Source of the DNA: Bog-756 sp050014755
GTDB taxonomy: Bacteria; Actinomycetota; Acidimicrobiia; Acidimicrobiales; RAAP-2
Length of the DNA: 64,000 nucleotides
Reading direction: 5' to 3'
Assembly (NCBI GenBank): GCA_050014755.1
Contig: JBEKCS010000009.1
Location: 8,336-72,335, forward strand
The translations under genes were made by a program, and so were the position numbers. The notes beneath the pieces are model-generated. The model was not told the origin of the DNA and did no database searches. It saw only the letters and a list, made by a program, of their open reading frames with translations. This document shows positions 16,503-25,159 of the stretch, piece after piece (the first letter of the stretch is position 1; each line of letters opens with the position of its first letter).

Positions 16503-18149
16503 ATGAGCACCTTCAACCTGGCCGACATGTTCGAGGCCTCCGTCGACGCGTACGGAGACCGTGAGTACGTGGTTGCCGCGGGCGAGCGCCGCACCTATGC
16601 CCAGATGGAGGAGCGGGCCAACCGACTGGCCCACTACCTCGCCTCCCAGGGCATCGGCCCGGGGGACCACGTGGGGATCTACGCCCTCAACAGCGTCGAG
16701 TGGGTCGAGACGGCGTGGGCCGTGTTCAAGCTCCGGGCGATCTGGATCAACATCAACTACCGCTACGTCAAGGACGAGCTCCGCTATCTCTTCACCAATG
16801 CCGACCTGGTCGCGCTCGTCCACCAGGCCGAGTTCGCTCCCCAGGTGGCGGACCTACTACCCGAGCTGCCCGACCTGCGCCTGGTGATCGGCATCGACGA
16901 CGGCTCCGGAGTCCCCCTCGGCAGCACCACGGTGCCCTACGAGGAGGCGCTGGCCGCCGGCTCCCCCGAGCGCGACTTCGCCCCCCGTTCGGGTGACGAC
17001 TATTACATCCTCTACACCGGCGGCACCACCGGGATGCCCAAGGGCGTGGTCTGGCGTCACGAGGACGTCTTCTACGCACTGGGCGGCGGTGTCGACCCGA
17101 GCACCAATACCCGGGTGCGGACGCCCGAGGAGATGGTGGAGAAGGGACGGGGCGGGGCGCTCACCCTGCTGCCCATCGCCCCGCTCATGCACGGCGCCAC
17201 CCAGTGGTGCATCATGGGCCAGAGCTTCGTGGGCAACCGGACCATCCTCGTCCCCAAGTTCGACCCCCACGAGGTGTGGCGGCTCATCGAGGCCGAGAAG
17301 GCCAATTCACTAATGATCACCGGGGACGCCATGGGCAAGCCCCTGATCGAGGCCCTCGACGAACCCGGCGCCTCCTACGACCTGTCCTCGCTGCTGGCCG
17401 TCACGTCGTCCGCCGCGTTGTTCTCGGCCCCGGTGAAGGACGAGTTCTTCCGGCACTTCCCGAACCTGGTCATCGTCGACGCCATCGGTTCGTCGGAGTC
17501 CGGGAACAACGGCATGGCCACCATGACCAAGGGGGGAACGGCCATGAAGAGCGGCCCCACGGTGAGCGTGCTGGGGGACACCGTCGTGTTCGACGAGGAG
17601 CTGGTACCCGTGGTGCCGGGCTCGGGGACCGTCGGGAAGATCGCCCGCTCCGGCGACATCCCCGTCGGCTACTACAACGACCCGGTCAAGACCGCCGAGG
17701 TGTTCATCCACGTCGACGGCAAGCGCTACGTGATGCCGGGCGACTTCGCCACCATCGAGGAGGACGGGACGATCACGCTCCTCGGCCGTGGCTCCGTCTC
17801 GATCAATTCGGGTGGCGAGAAGATCTTCCCCGAAGAGGTCGAATCGGCCGTGCGCTCCCACCCGGCCGTGCTCGACGCCATCGTGGTCGGCGCCCCGGAC
17901 GAGCGGTGGGGCCAGCGGGTGGCGGCCATCATCCAGCCCCGTGGGGACCACCATCCCACCCTCGAGGAGATCCAGGTCCACTGCCGGGACGCCATCGCCG
18001 GCTACAAGGTCCCCCGCCAGCTCCACGTGGTGGAGACCATCGAGCGGTCACCCAGCGGGAAGCCCGACTACCGGTGGGCCGCCGGGATCGTCGCCGAGGT
18101 GCCCAAGGAGACCGACAGCGGGGGCGACCGCACCGCTGCAGGTTCGTGA
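16503..18149 (+). CDS. fadD19: FadD19-like steroid side-chain acyl-CoA ligase
   Basis: ATP-dependent acyl-CoA synthetase of the ANL superfamily, 548 residues. The P-loop-like motif is YTGGTTGMPKGV (Tyr near 171), the A5 region reads DAIGSSESG and the C-terminal catalytic Lys is near residue 520 in SPSGKPDYRW. The length, the YYILYTGGTTG context and the ending match my recollection of mycobacterial FadD19, which activates the C26 steroid side chain. A general medium- or long-chain FadD is the alternative. The KstR-like operator directly upstream and the igr-type operon 12 kb away support a steroid role. The next gene starts 18 nt downstream and may be co-transcribed. Confidence 0.75.
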   Translation: MSTFNLADMFEASVDAYGDREYVVAAGERRTYAQMEERANRLAHYLASQGIGPGDHVGIYALNSVEWVETAWAVFKLRAIWININYRYVKDELRYLFTNADLVALVHQAEFAPQVADLLPELPDLRLVIGIDDGSGVPLGSTTVPYEEALAAGSPERDFAPRSGDDYYILYTGGTTGMPKGVVWRHEDVFYALGGGVDPSTNTRVRTPEEMVEKGRGGALTLLPIAPLMHGATQWCIMGQSFVGNRTILVPKFDPHEVWRLIEAEKANSLMITGDAMGKPLIEALDEPGASYDLSSLLAVTSSAALFSAPVKDEFFRHFPNLVIVDAIGSSESGNNGMATMTKGGTAMKSGPTVSVLGDTVVFDEELVPVVPGSGTVGKIARSGDIPVGYYNDPVKTAEVFIHVDGKRYVMPGDFATIEEDGTITLLGRGSVSINSGGEKIFPEEVESAVRSHPAVLDAIVVGAPDERWGQRVAAIIQPRGDHHPTLEEIQVHCRDAIAGYKVPRQLHVVETIERSPSGKPDYRWAAGIVAEVPKETDSGGDRTAAGS

Positions 18150-18167
18150 CGGACACGGGGGGCATCT

Positions 18168-18803
18168 GTGCCGGTTGATCTCGCCGGCGTCGCCGCGCCC
18201 GGGCAGACCGCGGTCCTGACCATGGAGATCCAACGAGGGGTCATCGGCGACCTGTCCGCCTTCCCCCAGCTCGCCGAGGCGGCGCAGCGGGTGGGGGTCG
18301 TGGCGAACACCGCCCGCGTCCTGCACGCCGCCCGCGCGCTCGGCGTTCCCGTCGTCCACTGCACCGCGGAGTTCCGGGCCGACCGGGCCGGGTCGACGGT
18401 GAACTGCCAGCTGATCGCCGCCATGGTCCGCAATCCCGACCACCTCCTGGCCGGCACCCCGGCGACCGAGCTGGTCGACGGGCTCGGACCGGAGCCCGTC
18501 GACATGGTCTGCTCCCGGCTGCACGGGGTCTCACCCTTCTCGGGGACCTCGCTCGACACCTGGCTGCGCAGCCTGGGCGTGCGCACCGTGGTGGCCACCG
18601 GGGTGTCGGTCAACCTCGGCGTCCTCGGCCTGGCCATCGAGGCATGCAACCTCGGCTACCAGGTGGTGGTCCCCCGGGACGCGGTCGCCGGCATCCCGGC
18701 CGACTATGCGGACGCCGTGCTCGACAACACCTTCCCGCTCATCGCCACGCTGACCACGGTGGACGACCTCCTCGACGCCTGGGGCGCGACCGCCCCGTCG
18801 TGA
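18168..18803 (+). CDS. Isochorismatase-fold protein lacking the catalytic cysteine
   Basis: Cysteine-hydrolase (isochorismatase) family protein of 211 residues with most catalytic positions changed. Active members use Asp (in a VDMQ-type strand), Lys (before SAF) and Cys (in TNxC). Here the first strand reads AVLTMEIQRG, the middle site reads SRLHGVSPFSGTSLD with Arg near the Lys position, and the last reads ATGVSVNLGVLG, where Gly replaces Cys. The fold signatures PVVHCTAEFRADRAG and LGYQVVVPRDAVAG are intact and the gene is not decayed, so it may be a non-hydrolytic or differently catalysing subgroup. It begins with GTG, 18 nt after the FadD19-like gene, and is followed by a hairpin. Confidence 0.75.
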   Translation: MPVDLAGVAAPGQTAVLTMEIQRGVIGDLSAFPQLAEAAQRVGVVANTARVLHAARALGVPVVHCTAEFRADRAGSTVNCQLIAAMVRNPDHLLAGTPATELVDGLGPEPVDMVCSRLHGVSPFSGTSLDTWLRSLGVRTVVATGVSVNLGVLGLAIEACNLGYQVVVPRDAVAGIPADYADAVLDNTFPLIATLTTVDDLLDAWGATAPS

Positions 18804-18820
18804 CGCCTCCAGCACCCTGA

Positions 18821-18847
18821 CCCGTCCGGGCTGACCGGTCGGACGGG
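18821..18847. terminator. Hairpin after the isochorismatase-fold gene
   Basis: Arms CCCGTCCG (18821-18828) and CGGACGGG (18840-18847) enclose an 11-nt loop, 17 nt after the stop codon. It probably ends the fadD19-like transcript. Confidence 0.5.
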
Positions 18848-18944
18848 GTTGGTGGACCCATCGGAGTTCGGCGGGGTCTGCAGGTGTGACCGCATCCGTG
18901 ATCGCTCGGGAATTGCCTGCCCCGACCGAATCCTCGGGGATACG

Positions 18945-19535
18945 GTGAACGCCGTGGATCTCCCAGAGCTACTGGTCGTGGACGCCGGTGAATGGCGAAG
19001 GTGGCTGAGCGCCCATCACGCCGATTCACTAGGTGTCTGGCTGGTACTGGCAAAAAAGGGATCGGTCCGTCCGACGACCGTCTCGTACGACGAGGCACTT
19101 GACGAGGCGATCTGCTTCGGCTGGATCGACGGCCAATTGGGGCGTCGTGACACCGCGACGTTCAGGCGACGCTTCACGCCTCGAGGAGCTCGCAGCCCGT
19201 GGTCTCAACGGAACGCCGCCATCGCTGAACGGCTGATCGCCACTGGCCGAATGCATCGATCCGGTGAAGGGGAGGTGCGGAAGGCGAAGGAGGACGGTCG
19301 ATGGGAGGCCGCCTATGCCGGGCAAGCCAGCATCGAGGTGCCGGAGGATCTTCTCGCTGCCCTGAGTGCCGATCCTGGCGCGCAGGCGATGTTCGAGATG
19401 CTCACCAGAGCGAACCGGTACGCCATCCTCTACCGGATCGGAAACGCCAAGAAACCCGAAACCCGCTCCAGGCGCATCGGCCAGTTTGTCGAGATGTTGT
19501 CCCGTGGTGAGACCATCCACCCCCAGGGGCCATGA
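18945..19535 (+). CDS. YdeI/OmpD-associated family protein
   Basis: Soluble protein of 196 residues of the YdeI family (bacteriocin-protection, YdeI/OmpD-associated). Typical motifs are LVLAKKGS, YDEALDEAICFGWIDGQLGRRD, FTPRGARSPWSQRN and an Arg/Lys-rich end NAKKPETRSRRIGQFVEML. Enterobacterial YdeI is linked to antimicrobial-peptide resistance, but for actinobacterial members the function is not established. GTG 18945 was preferred because GGGGA precedes it at a fitting distance; GTG 18954 is possible. It is convergent with the next gene across a strong hairpin. Confidence 0.85.
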   Translation: MNAVDLPELLVVDAGEWRRWLSAHHADSLGVWLVLAKKGSVRPTTVSYDEALDEAICFGWIDGQLGRRDTATFRRRFTPRGARSPWSQRNAAIAERLIATGRMHRSGEGEVRKAKEDGRWEAAYAGQASIEVPEDLLAALSADPGAQAMFEMLTRANRYAILYRIGNAKKPETRSRRIGQFVEMLSRGETIHPQGP

Positions 19536-19561
19536 TCACCCGGGGAGAAGAGTCGCTGCTC

Positions 19562-19603
19562 CCGGAATGTGCCCCGTCGCCGGACGGGTGAGGAACATTC
19601 CGG
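19562..19603. terminator. Two-part hairpin between convergent genes
   Basis: Outer arms CCGGAATGT (19562-19570) and ACATTCCGG (19595-19603) pair perfectly. Inside them CCCGTC (19573-19578) and GACGGG (19583-19588) form a second stem with a GCCG loop. It lies between the stop codons of the YdeI-family gene and the LLM gene, consistent with a bidirectional terminator. Confidence 0.65.
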
Positions 19604-19703
19604 TCGACCTGACTTCGAGCGCTCTCTGTCGCGAACGGCGGACCGGCTGAAATCCAAGACGCCCGATCGTGCCGGTCAGTCGGCGTAGCGCCGCAGACCG
19701 GGC

Positions 19704-20924
19704 TCAGAACGTGCGGGTGCCGTCCAGTTGGATGAGGGCGTTGGTGGGAAGCCCGGGAACCGAGATGTCCGGCACGTCGTATCCGAAGTCGGGGAACTTC
19801 CGCTGGGCGGTGGCCCGGTACCGGGTGGTCGAGTGGACCTCGTCCTTGTCGAACTCGGGGATCACCTTGGTGCCGAAGACCTCGAGCATCTCGAGGACCT
19901 CGTCGTGCTCCAGCGAATCGCTCGGCAGGCCGAAGACCACCTGGTCGCAGCCGACTTCCTGGTACCGCTCCAGCTGTTCGGCCACCTCTTCGGGGTTGCC
20001 GCACAGCAGCCACCCCTCGTCGATCAGCCGGTCGAGCGCGTCGTAGTCGGCCACTCCCGGAATGGTGGCCGGCCAGGTGGGCGCATAGTCGGGCTTCGGC
20101 ATGGTGTCGTGGTAGAGGCAGACCAGTGAGTACAGGTAGCCCCGGTAGTGACGGAGCGCGATCTTCCGGGCCCGGTCGCGGTCGGACAGGCAGATCACCG
20201 AGTTGGTGATCATGACGTTGTCGTTCATGAACTGGCCGATGGGCTCGGTGCAGTTGGCGATGCCCTCCTTGTAGGAGTCGATGCGTCCCTTGAGGGAGAA
20301 GACCGGCTCGAAGTTGAAGGCGATGGCGCCGATGCCCATCTGGCCGGCCGTGGTGAAGGTCCCCGGGTTGCCGCAGGCCACCCAGATCGGCGGGTGGCCC
20401 TTTCCGTACGGCTTCGGGAGGATGTTGTGCGGGGTCGGCACGGTGAAGCTCTCGCCCTCGAACATGTAGTCACGCTGCTCCCACATGCGGGGGATCTCGC
20501 GGACGACCTCGTTCCACTCCGCCTTGGTGGAGTCCTTGTCCATGATGTTGAAGGAGCGCATCTCGTGGCTGCCCGCCCCGCGTCCGGTGCCCCACTCGAA
20601 CCGGTTCCGGGTCACGTGGTCGAGCATGGCGGCACGCTCGGCATAACGGACCGGGTGCTCCTTGCGGGGGCTCAGGCTGTTGATGCCCGTGCCCAGGTGG
20701 ATGCGTGAGGTCCGGGCGGCCACGTAGCCCATGACCACCTCGGGGGCGGACATGTGGGAGTACTCCGTGAGGGAGTGGTGCTCGCCGAACCAGGCGTACT
20801 TCCAATTGTAGAGGTCCGCCTTGATGCCGAACTCGAGCTCGCGCTCGAGCATGAGGTGCTCGGCATCGGTGTCTCGGGACGCCGCCCCGGGGAGATAGCC
20901 GTTGATGAAGACTCCGAACTCCAT
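19704..20924 (-). CDS. LLM-class flavin-dependent oxidoreductase
   Basis: Luciferase-like TIM-barrel monooxygenase or oxidoreductase, 406 residues, acting in the cytoplasm with a flavin cofactor (FMN or F420). Motifs are MEFGVFINGYLPG at the start, AWFGEHH, GTGINSLSPRKEHPVRYAERA, WGTGRGAGSHE and GNPEEVAEQLERYQEVGCDQ near the C terminus. The ATG at 20922-20924 has a GAGAGGAG ribosome site; a frame running further upstream is an artefact through the divergent gene. It shares a promoter region and a perfect palindrome with the FadD17-like gene, so both are probably controlled by the same repressor. The substrate is not known; a role in lipid or steroid oxidation is an inference from context. Confidence 0.88.
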   Translation of the reverse strand: MEFGVFINGYLPGAASRDTDAEHLMLERELEFGIKADLYNWKYAWFGEHHSLTEYSHMSAPEVVMGYVAARTSRIHLGTGINSLSPRKEHPVRYAERAAMLDHVTRNRFEWGTGRGAGSHEMRSFNIMDKDSTKAEWNEVVREIPRMWEQRDYMFEGESFTVPTPHNILPKPYGKGHPPIWVACGNPGTFTTAGQMGIGAIAFNFEPVFSLKGRIDSYKEGIANCTEPIGQFMNDNVMITNSVICLSDRDRARKIALRHYRGYLYSLVCLYHDTMPKPDYAPTWPATIPGVADYDALDRLIDEGWLLCGNPEEVAEQLERYQEVGCDQVVFGLPSDSLEHDEVLEMLEVFGTKVIPEFDKDEVHSTTRYRATAQRKFPDFGYDVPDISVPGLPTNALIQLDGTRTF

Positions 20925-20987
20925 AAACAGGGCTCCTCTCGGTTGCGCGAATCGGTGATCCGAACGGTAACAGGACCCCTGATAAAT

Positions 20988-21001
20988 TGCAACGTGTTGC
21001 A
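20988..21001. promoter_or_regulatory. KstR-type palindrome between divergent LLM and FadD17-like genes
   Basis: TGCAACGTGTTGCA has perfect 6-bp arms around a GT centre and satisfies every fixed position of TnnAACnnGTTnnA. It lies 64 nt before the LLM start codon and 80 nt before the FadD17-like start codon, in a locally AT-rich patch. Another TetR-family repressor of acyl-CoA genes is possible. Confidence 0.6.
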
Positions 21002-21081
21002 GATTTGTGCCTAGCCTGGCGCCCGGGTGACCCCGTGTTCCCGGAACCGGCGTACTGTCGCCTACGACCCAGGGGGAACCG

Positions 21082-22746
21082 ATGCTCACGATCGACCGAA
21101 TGATCCGGGACCGCGCCGGCGACGCCCGTGTCGGCCTCGCGTTCTCCGATCGTACATGGACCCACGACCAGGTGGTCCAGGCCCAGGCCGATCGGGCCGC
21201 GGTCCTGCTCTCGCTCCGCCGGCCCGGTCCGTTCCACGTGGCGCTGCTGATGGACAACGTGCCGGAATACGTGTTCTGGATGGGCGGGGCCGCGCTGGCC
21301 GGAGCCGTGGTCGTCGGGGGCAACCCCACCCATCGCGGCGACGAGCTCGCCCGCGACCTGGCCCACACCGAGTGCCAGCTGCTCGTGACCAACGCGACCT
21401 ACCGTGGACTGGTCGAGGGCCACGATCTCGGTCCCGCCCTCCCCGTCGACCGCATCCTGGTGGTGGACGATCCGTCGGGCGACATCGGCGGGGCCGGCAC
21501 CCCGTACGGCGACCTGGTGGGCGCGTTCGCCGGCAGTCCCCTTCCCGACCAGGACGCCGTGGGCGTGACCGAGGAGAGCCTGGGTCTCCTGCTGTTCACC
21601 TCCGGTACTTCCGGCGCACCCAAGGCCTGCCTGTGCACCCAGGGCCGCCTCGCCCGCATCGGATCCACCGTGGCCCAGATGTTCAGCCTCACGGCCGACG
21701 ACGTCTGCTACCTGGCGATGCCGCTCTTCCATTCCAACGCGCTGATGGCGGGTTGGGCGCCCGCCCTCTCCGCCGGCGCCACCGCAGCCCTGCGCGAGCG
21801 GTTCAGCGCCTCCCAGTTCCTCGTCGACGTCCGGCGCTACGGCGTCACCTACTTCAACTACGTCGGCAAGCCGCTGTCGTACGTCCTGGCCACCCCGGAG
21901 CGCCCCGACGACGCCGACAACCCCCTCCGACGCTGCTTCGGGAACGAGGCGGCCGAGGCCGACGTCGCCCGGTTCGCGGAACGCTTCGACTGCGCCGTGC
22001 AGGACGCCTACGGCTCCACCGAGGGCGGTGCCGCCGTGCAACGCACACCGGACACCCCGAGGGGCGCACTGGGCCGGGCGCTCCCCGGCACCGTGATCAT
22101 CAACCCGGAGACCGGCGAGGAATGTCCCCGTGCCGAGTTCGACAACCACGGCCGCCTGCTCAACGCCGAGCAGGCCATCGGTGAGATGGTGAGCCAGACC
22201 GGCGGCGCGGGATTCGAGGGCTACTGGCGCAACGCCGAGGCGGAGCAGGCCCGGGTGAAGAACGGCTGGTACTGGACGGGCGACCTCGCCTACCGCGACC
22301 ACGACGACTTCTTCTACTTCGGTGGGCGCGACTACGACTGGCTGCGGGTCGACGGCGAGAACTTCGCGTCGGCACCGGTGGAGGGCATCCTGCAGCGGCA
22401 CCCCGATGTGGTGCTCGCCTCGGTGTACGCCGTCCCCGACACCGTGGTCGGCGACCAGGTCATGGCCACCCTGCTCCTCCACGAGGGGTGCATCTTCGAC
22501 CCCCGGGGATTCGCGGCATTCCTGGATGGTGAGTCCGACATGGGGACCAAGTGGGCGCCCCGGTACGTACGGGTCACCGACCAGCTCCCGGTCACCGCCA
22601 CCACCAAGGTGCTCAAGCGGGTCCTGCGCAACGAGGGGTGGCACTGCGTGGAGCCGGTGTGGTGGCGACCCGAGAAGGACGCCCCGTACCGCCGCCTCGA
22701 ACCTGCCGACATCGAGGAGCTGGACCGGGTCATCGCCGAGCGCTGA
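21082..22746 (+). CDS. fadD17: FadD17-like acyl-CoA ligase
   Basis: ANL-superfamily acyl-CoA synthetase of 554 residues. The AMP motif FTSGTSGAPKA lies near residue 173, the A5 region reads QDAYGSTEGG and the C-terminal Lys is near 509 in TATTKVLKR. The stretch FSASQFLVDVRRYG followed by YVGKPLSYVLATPE closely matches my recollection of mycobacterial FadD17, the ligase for the shortened (C24) steroid side chain. It is about 50 residues longer than FadD17 of M. tuberculosis. The ATG follows GGGGGAA. A KstR-type palindrome lies upstream. A terminator-like hairpin follows the stop. Confidence 0.78.
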   Translation: MLTIDRMIRDRAGDARVGLAFSDRTWTHDQVVQAQADRAAVLLSLRRPGPFHVALLMDNVPEYVFWMGGAALAGAVVVGGNPTHRGDELARDLAHTECQLLVTNATYRGLVEGHDLGPALPVDRILVVDDPSGDIGGAGTPYGDLVGAFAGSPLPDQDAVGVTEESLGLLLFTSGTSGAPKACLCTQGRLARIGSTVAQMFSLTADDVCYLAMPLFHSNALMAGWAPALSAGATAALRERFSASQFLVDVRRYGVTYFNYVGKPLSYVLATPERPDDADNPLRRCFGNEAAEADVARFAERFDCAVQDAYGSTEGGAAVQRTPDTPRGALGRALPGTVIINPETGEECPRAEFDNHGRLLNAEQAIGEMVSQTGGAGFEGYWRNAEAEQARVKNGWYWTGDLAYRDHDDFFYFGGRDYDWLRVDGENFASAPVEGILQRHPDVVLASVYAVPDTVVGDQVMATLLLHEGCIFDPRGFAAFLDGESDMGTKWAPRYVRVTDQLPVTATTKVLKRVLRNEGWHCVEPVWWRPEKDAPYRRLEPADIEELDRVIAER

Positions 22747-22775
22747 ACCGTGGTCACCGCTTGAGCTGGGCACAC

Positions 22776-22818
22776 CCCTGCGGGCGGCACCGGAACCGGT
22801 CCGGCACCACCCGCAGGG
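22776..22818. terminator. Hairpin between convergent genes
   Basis: Arms CCCTGCGGG (22776-22784) and CCCGCAGGG (22810-22818) pair perfectly around a 25-nt loop that contains a smaller ACCGG/CCGGT stem. It lies between the FadD17-like gene and the convergent beta-propeller gene. Confidence 0.6.
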
Positions 22819-22852
22819 ACGCACTGACACGGGCGGCGGACTCGCCGCCTCG

Positions 22853-24004
22853 CTACCAGGATCCGCCGACGGCGATCCCCTCGAGGCCGGTGTGGCCGGG
22901 CAGCTCGGGCGCGACCGACCCGGTCGACACCAGTGAGCCGTCGGGCTGCACGGCAAAGGTGTCCACGAGGTCGCTGCCGCCGGTCTCGACGTACAGCGAG
23001 CGGCCGTCGGGTGACGTGGTCAGGTCGATCGGGCCGGCGTCGGTGGTCGTGTTGGCCACGATCTTCGGCGTACCGTCCGCACCCACCGTGTAGCTGGTGA
23101 CGTCGGCGCTACCGGCATTGTCACCGAAGAAGTAGGTCCCGTTCGTGGCCACCCAGCACAGCGCGGCCAGGCCGTCGGTCGTGGACCCGAGCTCGGTGAT
23201 GGTTCCACTGCCCGCCACCGAGTAGGTGGTCAGCGCGCTGGTCCCCGCCTCGGTCACCACCAGGTCACCCGAGTGGTCGAACGTGAACCCGAACGGGACC
23301 GGAGTCGCCGACGGGTTCACCACCGGGCCACCGGACACGCCACCGAACCAGTTCAGATTGAACACGTCGATGTCGCTCCCGTTCGCCTTGGTCGTGACCA
23401 CCAGCTGGCGGCCGTCGGGGGTGAAACCGATCTGGCCGGGGGTGTTGAGGAACGCAGGGGTGAGTCCCGGCGTCAGCCCGAGCGACCGGTTGCTGCCCGG
23501 GATGGGCGTCAGCGAGTCGGCGAAGTAGCCCTGGATCGACCCGGTGCCACCGCCGTTCAGTACGTAGATGGCATCGCCGCGCACGGCCACGCTGACCGGC
23601 GTCGTCCCACCCGAGGGCACGACCCTCGGCGCGCTCAGCCGACCGCCGAAGGCATGGAAGACCGAGATGGTGTTGCTACCTCCGTTGACCGCGACCAGCA
23701 GGCCGTCAGCCGGATCGGCGGCAAGTCCACCCTGGGACGCCAGCTTGTCCACAACGGCGCCGGGTACGGCCACACCGAACCCGCCCGTGTCGGTGCGGCC
23801 CACCTCCACGAGCCCGCCCCGGGCATCGGGCAGATAGGTCACCACCTGGTTTCCGGTCGGATCGTTGGTCTGCACGTAGACCGGTGCATCGGAGCGGAAG
23901 GGGGCATTGGGCAAGCCGTCGGCACCGGCCACCGAGGGCAGGCAGAGGGCGGTCACGGTGGCGACTGCGCCAGCCAGGGCAGCCAGCTTGAGGGTACGTT
24001 TCAT
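22853..24004 (-). CDS. Secreted lactonase-type beta-propeller protein
   Basis: Exported protein of 383 residues. It begins with a clear signal peptide (MKRTLKLAALAGAVATVTALCLPSVAGA, cleavage expected near residue 28). The rest is built of repeated blades with segments such as GLLVAVNGGSNTISVFHAF, GDAIYVLNGGGTGSIQGYF and GFTPDGRQLVVTTKAN, typical of seven-bladed YVTN or 6-phosphogluconolactonase-like propellers. An enzymatic role is doubtful because such folds often only bind. It is divergent from an ECF sigma gene across about 260 nt, so the two may share control. The ATG has AAGGAG upstream. Confidence 0.82.
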   Translation of the reverse strand: MKRTLKLAALAGAVATVTALCLPSVAGADGLPNAPFRSDAPVYVQTNDPTGNQVVTYLPDARGGLVEVGRTDTGGFGVAVPGAVVDKLASQGGLAADPADGLLVAVNGGSNTISVFHAFGGRLSAPRVVPSGGTTPVSVAVRGDAIYVLNGGGTGSIQGYFADSLTPIPGSNRSLGLTPGLTPAFLNTPGQIGFTPDGRQLVVTTKANGSDIDVFNLNWFGGVSGGPVVNPSATPVPFGFTFDHSGDLVVTEAGTSALTTYSVAGSGTITELGSTTDGLAALCWVATNGTYFFGDNAGSADVTSYTVGADGTPKIVANTTTDAGPIDLTTSPDGRSLYVETGGSDLVDTFAVQPDGSLVSTGSVAPELPGHTGLEGIAVGGSW

Positions 24005-24250
24005 GGGATCTCCTTGAGGTGGACAGGATTGTCACTCCACTGTCCGCGACGACCCGGGCTCGTTACAGTGCCCTCCGGCCCTCGACGCGACCCGCCCCAT
24101 CAGTGCGTCGGTGCTCCCCCTGTAACGGTGTGACCGGGCGACCGGACTGCACACCGTGTCAATTGCACCCGCTGTGGAATCCGCATTCGGCCCCGACCGT
24201 GGTGTCCGTGCGCAGGTGAATGGCGCACCCCAGCGCAGGCACGCTCGGCC

Positions 24251-24256
24251 TAGGGT
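24251..24256 (+). promoter_or_regulatory. Candidate -10 element (leaderless) for the ECF sigma gene
   Basis: TAGGGT ends 7 nt before the ATG at 24264, with no ribosome site between. It matches the leaderless spacing used elsewhere in the window. Confidence 0.4.
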
Positions 24257-24263
24257 GCATCCC

Positions 24264-24860
24264 ATGGAGTCCGACGCCGAGCTGCTCGCCCGCCTCCGGC
24301 GCGGCGACGAGTCGGCATTCCTCGCACTGGTGGCCCGGTACAACGGATCGCTCCTCCGTCTCGCCCGCACTTTCGTCCCGAGCGACGCGGTGGCCGAGGA
24401 GGCGGTCCAGGACACGTGGATGGGCGTCGTGCGCGGGGTCGACCGGTTCGAGGGCCGGTCCTCGTTCAAGACGTGGCTGTTCCGGATCCTGGTCAACCGG
24501 GCGCGGACGGCCGGCGTGCGCGAGCACCGCCACCTGCCCCTCGACCCCACCGGACCTACTGTCAGCGCCGACCGGTTCGACGCGTCGGGTGCCTGGGCCG
24601 ACCCCGTCGTCCCGTGGGAGTCGGGCGTCGACGACCGGCTGGTCGCCGCCTCGTGGGCACCTACTCTGAAGGAGGCGATCGACGCGCTCCCCGACGGCCA
24701 GCGCGACGTGGTGATCCTCCGGGACGTGGAAGGTCTCCCGAGTACCGACGTGTGCGAGGTGCTGGGCATCACCGAGGGGAACCAGCGGGTCCTCCTCCAT
24801 CGGGGTCGGAGCCGCCTCCGGGCTGAGCTGGCCGACGAGTTCGAGACCAGGGGGCGATGA
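24264..24860 (+). CDS. ECF-family RNA polymerase sigma factor
   Basis: Sigma-70 family, extracytoplasmic-function type, 198 residues. Region 2 (about residues 20-85) contains FLALVARYNGSLLRLAR and the -10 recognition segment EEAVQDTWMGVVRGVDRFEGRSSFKTWLFRI. Region 4 (about 135-190) contains IDALPDGQRDVVILRDVEGL and the helix-turn-helix SSTDVCEVLGIT-like stretch ending in LLHRGRSRLR. The linker is longer than average. The stop codon overlaps the next gene (ATGA), a zinc-finger protein that is its likely partner. Confidence 0.93.
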   Translation: MESDAELLARLRRGDESAFLALVARYNGSLLRLARTFVPSDAVAEEAVQDTWMGVVRGVDRFEGRSSFKTWLFRILVNRARTAGVREHRHLPLDPTGPTVSADRFDASGAWADPVVPWESGVDDRLVAASWAPTLKEAIDALPDGQRDVVILRDVEGLPSTDVCEVLGITEGNQRVLLHRGRSRLRAELADEFETRGR

Positions 24861-25135
24861 TGGCGCTCGTACGACGTCGAGAGGACCTTGTCTGCCAGCA
24901 GGTCGTCGAGCTGGTGACCGACTACATCGAGGGGGCACTACCCCGCCGGGAGCGCAGACGCTTCGAACGCCATCTCCGGAACTGCCCGAACTGCACGGCC
25001 TACCTCGAGCAGATGCGGGTGACCATCGCCACCGCGGGCACGCTCGGTCCCGAGGACTTCACCCCCGAGGCCCGGGACGAGTTCACCGAGCTGTTCCGTG
25101 CGTGGCGCGCCGAGGATCCCGACGATGCGGACTGA
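24857..25135 (+). CDS. Small zinc-finger (anti-sigma-like) protein
   Basis: The protein has 92 residues with the zf-HC2/ZAS signature: an early Cys (residue 13), then HLRNCPNC giving His-x3-Cys-x2-Cys near residues 38-45. Such domains bind and hold ECF sigma factors. Unlike most membrane anti-sigma factors it has no transmembrane segment and ends with an acidic tail, so it would be soluble and might respond to redox or metal state. It overlaps the sigma gene by 4 nt. The anti-sigma role is inferred from family and context. Confidence 0.82.
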   Translation: MMALVRRREDLVCQQVVELVTDYIEGALPRRERRRFERHLRNCPNCTAYLEQMRVTIATAGTLGPEDFTPEARDEFTELFRAWRAEDPDDAD

Positions 25136-25159
25136 TTCGCCCCGGGCGACCGGATCCGG

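Noticed and set aside
20470..22956. Very long open frame of 828 residues on the minus strand opposite the FadD17-like gene
   Set aside because: It runs antisense to a gene with clear family motifs, has no recognisable domain and is the usual high-GC shadow frame.
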